This document shows, piece by piece, positions 1 through 9,322 of a DNA stretch of 64,000 nucleotides. The DNA is from Emiliania huxleyi CCMP1516 (lineage: Eukaryota > Haptophyta > Isochrysidales > Noelaerhabdaceae). Under the pieces are notes generated by a model. That model was not told the DNA's origin, searched no databases, and worked only from the letters and a program-made list of their open reading frames with translations. The position numbers and the translations under genes are program-made. Location of the stretch: NCBI RefSeq assembly GCF_000372725.1, contig NW_005201392.1, forward strand, positions 189,886 through 253,885, read 5' to 3'. Position 1 is the stretch's first letter. Every line of letters starts with the position of its first letter.

Positions 1-3000
1 CTGCTGCCATGTGCGCCTCACTCGCTCGCGCTCCTCCCGCCGACTGAGCTCGGCTTCGGCCCTTGCGTCGCACTCGCCGACGAGGCGGGCGTACGCTTCC
101 TTCAGTTGCCGATGCCGGGAGGCGGAGGCGAGGGCGAGCCGCGCCCGTGAGCAGGCCGGGCGATGCTCGTGTGAAGCGGCGCGGACCCACACCGTCCCAA
201 CCATTGCGACACAGCCAGAGCGATTAACGGTACGCATACAAGATTTTAACGAGAGGACCAAAACGACTCAAAGACAAAGTCAAAAACTCCTCGGAAGATA
301 GGGAGAAATCACGCTCGTGAAATCAAGCGAGATTTAGAGCCTGTCTAACGTTGGGAGCTGAACAAGTGTTGCTAGTTTTGTATGTGTTCACAGCTGAGCC
401 CTGGTGTCGAGGACGAGGTGTCGAGGCCCGGTGTCGAGGGTGTCGAGTTGCTGTCGAGGGATAGAGGTGTCGAGGCCTGTCGAGGCCTGTCGAGGCCTGT
501 CGAGGCTGAGACCATGCTTGCCAGTGTCGCGGGCGGTGTCGAGGGGTGTCGGACTAGTTGCAAAAGTCTGTGCGGTTCTCACAAAAAACTGCGAAAAATG
601 CCGTCACGGCCAGCTCGGCACGATCAAAGAGATATGAGCTGTGCAGAGATTCGCTGCCGTCCCTTTTTTGATCGAAGAAACTCGAACGGAGGCGCCTGCC
701 CGCATCTTTGATTTGCTGTGTGAGTGTTGAGGTGATGCGAGCGCGCGTGCGCGCGGCGCGGGTGCGGTTTTGGTTCTCTTTTATACCAGTGATGAAATGT
801 AAACCGACTTTACCACGCGCGCGCACGCGCACGCCGCGCTCCTCGACTCTCTCGCACCCGCCCCGAGCCACGCCCCTCACGAGATAGGCGGCTGCGACCC
901 TGAGAGTGCGCAACGGTGCCGCTGGCGTGCTCACCACACCCATCCATCATGCCTGTATCATTCCTGCACGCACTGCCCGGTCTGGTCGGGGCGTGGGGCG
1001 AGATCTGGCATGGCGGCGCGCTTGAACTCAGCGCCTTCGATCGTCTCGCGGCAACTGCTCGCAGGCCGGGCGGCCAGAAACTGTGCCGCTCAGCCATCCG
1101 CCGAAGCGAGCGCGCCGGCGTCCGCCGCCGGCGCGCTCGGCTCAGTGTCTTCAAACCCGCCGGTGGGGAGCTCCGCTTGCGGGCAACGATTGACATGCGG
1201 GCAGCCTCGCTGTCCGTGAATCAAGCACTCTTCACGGACGATTTGATTGTGGAAATACCCAATCTCTGCACCACTTATATTTGCCACTTTCCGCACAAAC
1301 ATGGCACCCGACCAGCTGAAGCTCTAGACTCGTCGACCGAGCTCTGGACGATGCCGACCTCAAACCACCAGCGCCAGCAACGACGTGCCGCGGCTCGCCG
1401 CGCCGCTGTTGCGACCGACGACGTGCCCGACGCCGTCCCGCGGCCGAAAGGAAGAGGCCCGCGCAACCACTTCTGGGACCCGCGGCCGCCGGGCGTGCGG
1501 CGGCACAACGAGTCGAACGAACCGAACCAGCGCAGAGCGGCGCGTCTCGCGAGCGCCCGCGGCCGCCACGCCGACGCCGTCCGCGGCCGACGGTGGTCGC
1601 GAATCAACGCGGCGCGGTGCAACGAGGCCAAGTCCTTCCAGGCTCCCGCCAGCAGCGCCTCGTGGCGTGGGCTGCACGGCCCTTCGAGACGGCCCGGGGG
1701 GCGGTGAGAGACCTCTCCCGCCGGCATGGCGCACTATATCACCCGTAGAGGCCTCTCTATAGTCGCCTTTTGGCACCTCCTCTATCCACGCCGCCGATTA
1801 GACCTCGCCGCATCGCATCGCCCCCTTCCCTGCCCCGTCGCCCTCCTGAGCTCTCCCTCCTTCGCTCCAGCCATGCACAGGACGGCTGGACCATTGGCCC
1901 GCGTGCCAGGCGTCCGGGACGGCCGGGTATCGGCTCCGTACTTTGAGCCCTCTTGGGCCACCCTCGCGTCCACCGGCCGGCAGAGCACCGCTTGGGCGAC
2001 TCAGACGGCCCGCCCGACCAGCGCGTTCGATCGTGCCGCCCCCACAGCGTCAGTGGCGTGCGTGGGGTGGCAGGCGGCGTCAGCGCAGCCCCTCGTGGGG
2101 GTGCCCACCGCTCTCCTCTCACCGCTCCCCCCCGCCCGTGGCACCCCACACACTCGTCCCTCCTCAGGGGCGCAAGGCGGCACGGCACGTTCAGCGCTTG
2201 CCTTGGCCCACCTCGCCTTCACGCCCGCCACCGCGACCAAGGAGGTGGCCTCGGCGGCCCAGATGAAGCCCGTGCGGCTCGTTTGGGAGCCGCATGCCGT
2301 CCCTCTCTCGCCGGCGCTGCTCACCACGCCCAAGCCTACGCCGAGGAACCCGTCGCGCCCGTCGCTCACGAGCTGGTGGCTCGCATCGACCGAGCCGTCC
2401 AGCTTTCTCACGCCCTGCCCACAATCAAATTCGAGACGACCAACATCCGACCACAAAAAAGGCCCGCGCGTGCTGCGCGGGCCGGCGAGCGACTAGCGAG
2501 CCAACCTGCTAGTCTACTCAAAAAAAGTGACGTAGAGCACCCACTTTTTAAGCGTTCCGCGCACACACAAGGTCCGCCTGCGTGCGCCGCCAGCTTCCCA
2601 GGGCCATCGCGCGAAAAACGACGGAGGAGATGCATCCTAGCTGTCGCCACCGAAGGCGACTCGGCGCCGCTGAGATCGGAGACCAAGCTCTGACAGGTCG
2701 CACGTTGCTCCTTTGACGCCGACGTGACTCACCCGTGCAGAGCGCATCAGGACACGGTCTCGACGCGCTTCTTACGACGCCTGCGACCCGTCTCCGGTCA
2801 GGTGGCACGACGCTCATCGCGCCTGCCAGCGCTGCCGTGCAGGCTGCCACGACGAGGTCGAGCACGCTTCTATATGCTCGCCCAGCCTTCCTTTCCATCC
2901 CACTAGGCAGCCTGGGAACGGTGGCGGTCAGAGGCAAAGCCTGCGAGGGGTGGTGGAACCACATGTCACGGCCACCGCCGGCTCGACGCGACGATAGCCT

Positions 3001-3549
3001 CCGAAGGCTGACTTTGAGGCACCATCATCGGACGATGTCGACGAGTTGGGTCGCTCTCGCGGTAGCCAGGTAGCCCCCCGTACTAGTATCACCAGCCATG
3101 GCCTCAGGGAGCGCGGGCGAGGGCGCTGGGAGCAACACGGACAAAAAAACATCAAAATTCATCAAGTGCTCATCATGTTCACACCACCCGTATTTGCAAC
3201 TAGTCGTCGAGGGGTGTCGTCATGTGCCACAGGGAGAATCGGCATCTCTTTCTTTCGTCGGAGCTCGAGGCTCGGCTCCTCGCCCAGAGCCTGCCTCGGC
3301 ACGCTCTCCATAGTCTCGCTCGACAGTTCACAATCATAAAGCCGTACGAGCCGGCTCTTCGTGTGCAGTGGAAAAAGATAAAAGTAGTAAAGACGGAGCA
3401 CGTACAGTCCCGGAGAGAGACGAGGAGAGAGAGGTCTGTCCACACACACACGGTGTCGCACGCCGTCGCTCAACACTGTGCACCGTGTTGCTACCTTCAA
3501 AGCCCTGCTAAGCTTGAGCTTGAGCACAACTTGTCACGGTTCACGCGTT
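1..3549. other. 3.5 kb with no recognisable gene
   Basis: No frame here shows a family I recognise. Several long open frames exist on both strands (for example 916-1707 on +), but they are rich in Arg, Ala and Pro, as GC-rich non-coding DNA tends to be. The + frame at 1423-1510 contains a short stretch reading PRPKGRGPRNHFWD, a motif style common in haptophyte proteins, so a decayed exon is possible. A G/C hairpin with 9-bp arms lies at 2463-2485 after an A-run. The 3' untranslated region of the BBS8 gene presumably occupies the right end. Confidence 0.4.
400..556. repeat. TGTCGAGG minisatellite
   Basis: About a dozen imperfect copies of the octamer TGTCGAGG, some separated by short spacers such as CCTG, fill this stretch. 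Open frames across it on both strands are products of the repeat and not genes. Confidence 0.85.
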
Positions 3550-5213
3550 TCAAAGCCGCAACTGCTGGTTGAGCTGCCCGAGCAGCTCCAGCGTATCGGT
3601 GTGGTCGGGGAAGGCATCCCGCGCCTTTTGAGCAAGCTCGAAGGCCTCCTGGAACTCGCCGAGGTTGTAGGCAAGAAGCGCGCCGTTGTAAAAGGGCTCG
3701 TACATCTGCGGCGCGTGCGTCTGCGCGGTCCGAAAGTTTGCCCTGGCCGCCTCGACGTTGCCCTTTCGCAGCTCGAGCACCCCGAGATTCGTGTAGGCCT
3801 CGGCGTGGTTCGAGTCGGCCTGCGGTTCACAGCGGCAGCTCGACGCGACTGCCCTCTAGTGGGGTGGGTGGGTGGGGGAGGGGGTAGCAGGCCCCTGGCA
3901 GGCGAGGCCGATCGGGCGGGGCGGGCAGGGCGGACCGAGATCGCAACCTTGAGCGCTTGGTACGCGAGGCCGAGGTCGCCGATCCCGATCGCCACCTGAC
4001 CAATGTTGTACCACACGTCGGCCATGGCGTCGTCCGATGCGAGGAAGAGCGCGCGCTCGAGGCACGAGAGTGCCATGTCGTACTGCGACGAGTGGAAGCA
4101 GCACAGGCCGAGGTTGCACCACAGCTCAGTGTTGCGGATCCCCATCTGCAATAGCCGGCGGTAGAAACGCAGCGCCAGCTCGGGCTGGCCAGAGTAGAAG
4201 TGATTAGCCGCAATGCACGCAATGGCCTCGACGTTGGACGGATCCATGCCTGCCACCCGCTTGTAGCTCTCCACCGCGAGCGGCAGCTCACCCAGCGCCT
4301 CGTGCACGCGCGCCACGCCGAGCAGCAGTGCCGTGTCGTGCGGGTACCTCTCGGCGCCCTGCTTGTAGATGAGAAGCGCGGCCTTTGGCTGGTCAAGGCG
4401 CAGGCTCACGTTTGCCAGCTGCAGGTACGACGCCACCATTGGCTGCGTCTTGACGGACGCCGCGTACTGCCGCTCTGCCTCCCGGTAGAGGCCGAGCTGG
4501 TAGTAGCACTTGCCGAGCCGCTCCTTCCACCACCAGTCCTCGTATCCCGCGGCGGCGGTGCAATGCGCCGCGAGCTCGAGCGCCTTCTTGGGGCTGTGTT
4601 CGAAATACAGCAGGTACTCGAACAGCGCGCGCGACAGTGCCGGTCGCTGCGCGTACTTTCTCAGGTCAAGCCGGTCCACGTTGATGAACGGCCCACCCGC
4701 TGCCGCCACCAGTGAGGCCGTCCCGAGACGCACCAAGCGACCGAGCGCAGTCATCGGTCGCGACGTGCCGGGGCGGATCCCAGCCGGCGCGCCTGACAAC
4801 CCCACTCGCGAGTCTGGACGAGCCGACCCCGTCCCCGGCCTCGCGAACCCAGACAGCGGCCGTCCGCTCGCCGAGACGGGCCGCATGCCGAGGCCTGGCT
4901 GGCCAGGCGCATTGGACTGGGTCATGGGACGCGTCAGAGAAGTGCCCGGCCGCGGTAGTGCGGCTGTGGCGTTCTCGTCGAGCAGGGCGTCCGCCGTCGC
5001 CTCCTCCTCAAAGTCGAGGTCGTCGATGAACGCCTGCATGGTCATTGCGCGGCACTTGAGGCACCACACGGCCTGATCGTACGGATTCTCGCCCAGCAGC
5101 GCAGTGCAGAGGGAGATGCACGCGTCGTACTGTCCCCGGTTGAAGCGGTGCAGCGCCGCGAACACGGGGTCGACTCCGGCAGGGATCGCGGCGCTCGAGG
5201 CCGCCGTTTCCAT
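3550..5213 (-). CDS. TTC8: BBS8/TTC8, BBSome TPR subunit
   Basis: Two exons, 5213-3936 and 3819-3550, with a 116-bp GT-AG intron, give about 515 residues (human TTC8 is about 540). The protein starts METAASSAA, has a Pro/Ser/Arg-rich linker at roughly residues 80-160 and then tandem TPR helices to the end. Splicing is supported because the second exon continues with HAEAYTNLGVLELRKGN and MYEPFYNGALLAYNLGEFQ, matching the conserved BBS8 C-terminus in position. BBS8 is a core subunit of the BBSome, which moves membrane proteins into and out of cilia, so it implies a flagellated stage. The ATG is the first in frame. No neighbour is functionally linked. Confidence 0.93.
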
Positions 5214-5672
5214 CTTGCGTTGGACCCTCGTCTAAGATTTTGGGACGCGTCCCACGTCAACCGCGCGTATCCGAGCCACAGAGCATGGGCGCGTGAGAGA
5301 CGACTTGCCCCCGGCCGCGCCGGGAGCGGGCCACCCGACGGGGTGCGGAGGTCCTCGCGGAGGGCGGCCGCGCTCGCTCTCCGGCTCTGCTCTATTTTTC
5401 GGGCGTGGACCACACCAGGAGGTCCAGGACGTACGCACGCCCCGCGGTCTCTTCTGAGATCTGACTTCTCTTGTGACTCTGTCGTTACACAAGAGGCGAT
5501 TGCTTACACGTACACGTGGCTCTCTCTAAAGGCTCAGTACAGTCTACAGACGTAAAGGGGAGAGTGCTCGAGGGAGAGTGAGATATCTGCCGGGACGCAC
5601 ACAAATGCGATGTGGCCATCCATACGTACGTCAAGTGAGAGCGCGCCGTGACGCCGTCAGAGGGTGGGTCAG
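5214..5672. other. intergenic region between two minus-strand genes
   Basis: This 459-bp stretch should hold the BBS8 promoter and the 3' end of the VEFS-PHD gene. I saw no further gene. AG-rich hexamers such as gagagtgagat occur near 5565-5583. Confidence 0.4.
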
Positions 5673-6719
5673 TCACCCGACCCTCCGCTTCTTGCCTCGC
5701 CCGTCGGCCTCGCTGGGCGCAGCCGCCGCGGCGGGGGGCGAGCAGGCTGCGCAATACCAATCGCTCTCCGGGATGGCGGCGAGCGGCGGCGAGAGGCAGC
5801 CGAGGTGGAAGCCCTTGTTGCAGCCGTCGCAGAGAAGCATCCTCTCGGCGTCGCGCGGACTGCCGCACACCTCACACTCCTTGCCCACGATGGTGAGCAC
5901 GTCCGCAGCGCTCACCGTCGACGTCCCGCCGGCCCCGTTTGCCGTCGGCCAGCAAGCAGCCCCGCGCCGGACTCCGTGGAGGGGGCAGTGCCGCTCGTGC
6001 CGCGGGCGCGAGCAGCGGGCGCACGGAGAGGCGGCGGCGGCGTCGGGCGAGGAGAGCACGAGGCAGTCACGCACATCCTCCGGGTGCAGCAGGTTGTGCT
6101 GCCTGAGGACCTCGAGGTGGGAGCGAAAGGGGGCGGCGAGGCCGCGGAGCTCGGCGGCGTGCTGGACCGCGAAGGCGCGGCAGAGGGCGGGCAGGCACCG
6201 GTCGCTCACCAGCCGGCTGCGCTCCGACCGCTGCACCGCCCCGTTCCACAGATCCATAAAGGCAGCCTCCGCCTCGCCGACGCCGCGGCGGCTGCGGATG
6301 CGGTCAGCCGCCTGCTCGAGCTGCCACGCGTCCGCCTCGTGCCGCCACGACGGCGGCACGGGGTCCGCCTCCACCGGCCCCTCGCGCAGCGGCACGCCCC
6401 ACTCGAGCGGGTGGTAGAAGCGTGCGAGGCCGCTCGGCAAGCGCTGCTGCGGCGGCGGCGGCGAGACTGGCCGCTCAGCGGCGACGGGCCGCTGCTGCTT
6501 CTTGCGCTCGCGTTGCTCCCGCTTCGATGCCTTGATGGCCGCCGCCTCGCCCCGCAGCAGCTGCTGCGCCGCCTTTTCATTGTACGGCAGCTTGATGTTG
6601 TGCTCGCGGCGGCGTCCGAGCGAGGCCGCGTTGGAGCAGGGCCCGGCGTGAAAGTCGGCCAGCGTGCAGCCCGGAGTGCCGCACAGCCGGACGCCGTCGC
6701 CGCTCCAGCGCGTCGCCAT
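5673..6719 (-). CDS. VEFS-box plus PHD-finger protein (SUZ12-like, PRC2-type)
   Basis: A single open frame of 348 residues. Residues about 13-40 hold a small Cys/His motif (CGTPGCTLADFHAGPC) followed by Arg and Lys. Residues about 101-221 align by pattern with the VEFS box of SUZ12/EMF2/VRN2: FYHPLEWG, then AAFMDLWNGAVQ, CRAFAVQHAAEL, FRSHLEVLRQHNLL and a final DVRDC. Residues about 282-326 form a complete PHD finger with C4-H-C3 spacing (CEVC, CDGC, FHLGC, WYCAAC), and a basic tail follows. VEFS boxes bind EZH2-type methyltransferases in Polycomb complex 2, and PHD fingers usually read histone H3 tails. The classical SUZ12 zinc finger upstream of VEFS is absent. The ATG at 6719 is the first in frame, but an upstream exon cannot be excluded because a run of 20 or so Gs lies just outside it. 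Confidence 0.82.
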   Translation of the reverse strand: MATRWSGDGVRLCGTPGCTLADFHAGPCSNAASLGRRREHNIKLPYNEKAAQQLLRGEAAAIKASKREQRERKKQQRPVAAERPVSPPPPQQRLPSGLARFYHPLEWGVPLREGPVEADPVPPSWRHEADAWQLEQAADRIRSRRGVGEAEAAFMDLWNGAVQRSERSRLVSDRCLPALCRAFAVQHAAELRGLAAPFRSHLEVLRQHNLLHPEDVRDCLVLSSPDAAAASPCARCSRPRHERHCPLHGVRRGAACWPTANGAGGTSTVSAADVLTIVGKECEVCGSPRDAERMLLCDGCNKGFHLGCLSPPLAAIPESDWYCAACSPPAAAAAPSEADGRGKKRRVG

Positions 6720-7935
6720 GAACGACTTTTGGCTTCCGCTGTTTGTTTTGGGGGGGGGGGGGGGGGGCAGGGGGCGCGGCCTGGGTTGTACGTGTTCGCC
6801 CCGCTCCGCGGATTTGGTAAAGTGGGAGGCCGGCGGCTCTGCCGCCGCAGGGGTAGGGGGGTAGGGGGTGGCCCCCCCACGCCCCAGATTGCGTAGGGCT
6901 CTGGGCTGGTTCTCGGCCCGAACGAATCCACAACGACCGACGGCGGACCTGTCTGTGTCCGCTGCATGAGACGGGGGCGGCGCGCGCGCGGAGGGGCAGC
7001 GTGAGGTGACGTGTTACGGCTTCTGGAGGCACCTGGGGGTAGGGGGTGCGCGGGCGCGCGGAGGGGCGGCGGGGCGTGAGGTGACGGCTGACGCTGTCCG
7101 ACAAACGCTACCGTTACAGCAATCTGGAGACCTGTGAGTAGTTGTCGTGCCGTGCCTTTAGTCCTTGTGCATCATCCTCTTTAGTTCAGTTGAAGTTATA
7201 AAATTCAATTCGGGGGCCTCCCTCATACCCGCCCCACCCCAGTGAGGGTGGGAGTGTCGAGTGACAGTTAAGACCTCGTCAGAACGTACCGCGGTCGTCA
7301 TTCACTTGTAGCCGTGCCAAATCCCGATACGTCGTCGTGCAGTGCCTTAAATTCAGCTCGTAATGTCCCTGTTTCGATTTTCGTACTCTTTGCGCAGCTC
7401 CTCGCGGCACATGGCCAGGCATATTTTTGCGTCGGCGCGACTCAGCTTCTTTTGTCAGAGTAGCATTGAATGTAGCAATCCTCACTCTTCTCATCCGGAA
7501 GGCCGACCTACAATTAGAGTGGTGAAGTCAAAAAGGAGATGAGCTGAGGTGTGTGTAATGAGCAGTCGAGCAGTGAGTGAGATTCGCGCCACCACTGCAA
7601 TGGGCGGGTCGATGGGGTGTGCGAGTGCGAGAGATGGGAGTGGCGAGAGGGGGGCACCACGCCGCACTCTCTGGAGGAGGGGAGGGGGGGAGGGGGGAGC
7701 GTGTCTGATTGGTGACAAGGCTCGCGTACGCCGATCATGCGCACGCAGGATGGCCAGCTTCTGAGGCGGGCTGCTCTCGGGGTTCGAACGCCAGAGCCGG
7801 GATCCAGGCAGGGCCCTTGTGTGGCGGAGCGGGGGGGGGGGCACCGACGAGGTCAGCGCGTCTGCCTTGAGGACACGGAATCCAATGTCCGTCGGCGAGA
7901 GAGAGGGAGTCGGCGACGTACTTTTGCACTCCCCC
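6720..7935. other. non-coding stretch with poly-G tract
   Basis: Contains a G homopolymer of about 20 at 6749-6769, G-rich runs near 6855-6880 and a lower-GC patch around 7140-7560. No frame on either strand resembles a protein family. It precedes the VEFS-PHD start on the minus strand, so its left end may be 5' UTR or promoter. Confidence 0.4.
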
Positions 7936-8138
7936 AGTAGTGTACTTTTAGCTTACTGGGAGAAAAAGGAGAGGGGGTTGTGTTCTCTAGGCCCCTAAGG
8001 GCCCTACGCGCGGCGTGAGAGCTCGGAAGCGAGCTTTGCACGACGATCGAGGATGGTGCGGCCCCCTTCACCGTGAAGCGATGGAGATGCGCGTTCCGCG
8101 TGGTGTGACACAAATGAAAGGCGAGAGTGGGGAGGGGT
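7936..8138 (-). mobile_element. retroelement 3'-end fragment, antisense
   Basis: This stretch is the reverse complement, nearly base for base, of 61541-61737, which is the 3' end of another copy of the same element, including about 60 bp after its stop codon. The shared terminal sequence ends in cagtaagctaaaagtac in both copies, which marks a likely element end. Only the last 45 or so codons are represented. It abuts a sense-strand internal fragment of the same family at 8155. Confidence 0.75.
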
Positions 8139-8154
8139 AGGGGATAGGCGCCAA

Positions 8155-8740
8155 GAATCACAAGGACTGGTACGCGCACCAGGAGCTCGTCAAGGCGCGG
8201 GACGTGCACGTCAAGAACAACCCGTCCCTCGGAGACAGCGCCGTCAACAACCGCGAAGCCGCGCGCTTCATCTCCGCCTCAACGCCTTTCGCCGGCAAGG
8301 CCCTCGATGTCCGTGTCGACGGCACGTACGCCACCGCCCTCTCCTCCGACGCCCTCCAGGACGAGCTCCAGCGGAAGCTCGGCCTTTGGCTCTCCGCGGC
8401 GCTTCCCACCCTTCGGGTCGCGCTCGAGCGGGGCATGCCAGTCGATTTCTTCGGCGACTACCTTCACAACAAGGCCCACCACCGGCGGCCCCACGAAGGC
8501 GTCCTCGCCGCCTGGGCGGACGCGATGCGCGCCCCGGCCAACGCGCCGGTCGTGCACGGTGACAAGGAGAAACCAGAGCTCACCCGGCAGTACAACGAGG
8601 GGTACAAGTCAAGACTGACCTCGCAGAACCCCATGCGGGACCGGGGGGGTGCGATGAAGTGAATGAAATCAATCTGGACGCCCCTCCTCAAGACCTCCTC
8701 GCCGGGCGTTGGCAACGCCTCGAGTGGCGGCACCCGGGGC
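8155..8740 (+). mobile_element. retroelement internal fragment
   Basis: About 95% identical by eye to 12085-12610 in the longer copy downstream. Its frame (8204-8662) encodes the zinc-finger/linker portion and the start of the endonuclease-like portion (HVKNNPSLGDSAVNNREAAR, then LHNKAHHRRPHEGVLAAWAD). After GYK at about 8607 the frame differs from the longer copy by an indel and soon stops, so it is broken. The 5' part retains a KDWYAHQELVKARD segment that the longer copy has lost. Confidence 0.75.
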
Positions 8741-9322
8741 GGGTTTGGATATAGTGATAGCATAGGCTGGGTGAGCAAGTTGGTACGCCCTCAATGGCTC
8801 GGCGCTTACCGTTTCCTGTGGGCTCTGGGCGGCGGGCGGTGGCTGCGGCGGTGGGAGGAGGTGAAGGAGCTGGTGCTGTCAGCGGAGCTCGTCGCGGACC
8901 TAACAGACCCAACACCAACCGCCACGCGCGCGGGCGTGCATAGCATGTCTCGCCGAGCCGGCGACCAGCTCGGCGGCACGGCCGACGCGGACCGCCGCTT
9001 TTGGAAAAGGTTCGAGGAGGATTCTACCCTCCTGCGCGTTCTGAAGCGCACGGCGCTGCAGAGGGCACCCCTCGAGTGCCGCGCCGCCGGGGCTCATCAC
9101 CTTTGTCGCGGCCGCTGCACCCAGGACCCAGCCGCGCCACTGACACAGGTCACAGCTCGCAGGCACGAGCGGACGAGGATAAAGGTACACCACGGGTAAA
9201 AGGATTTAACACACGGGTAACACACGCCACACGGGTAAAAGGAACACGGGGGACCTCGACCAATAACACAGGTACACCACGGGAGCCGCCCTACGGGAGT
9301 CAGTGCGTGCACAGTACTAGCC
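8741..9322. other. non-coding stretch with short degenerate repeats
   Basis: A degenerate repeat of CACGGGTAAAAGGA-like units occupies about 9186-9250. The segment ACACAGGTACACCACGGGAG at about 9268-9287 recurs exactly near 46873-46892, and a diverged version lies near 58428-58450, so it belongs to a dispersed family. No gene recognised. Confidence 0.45.
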
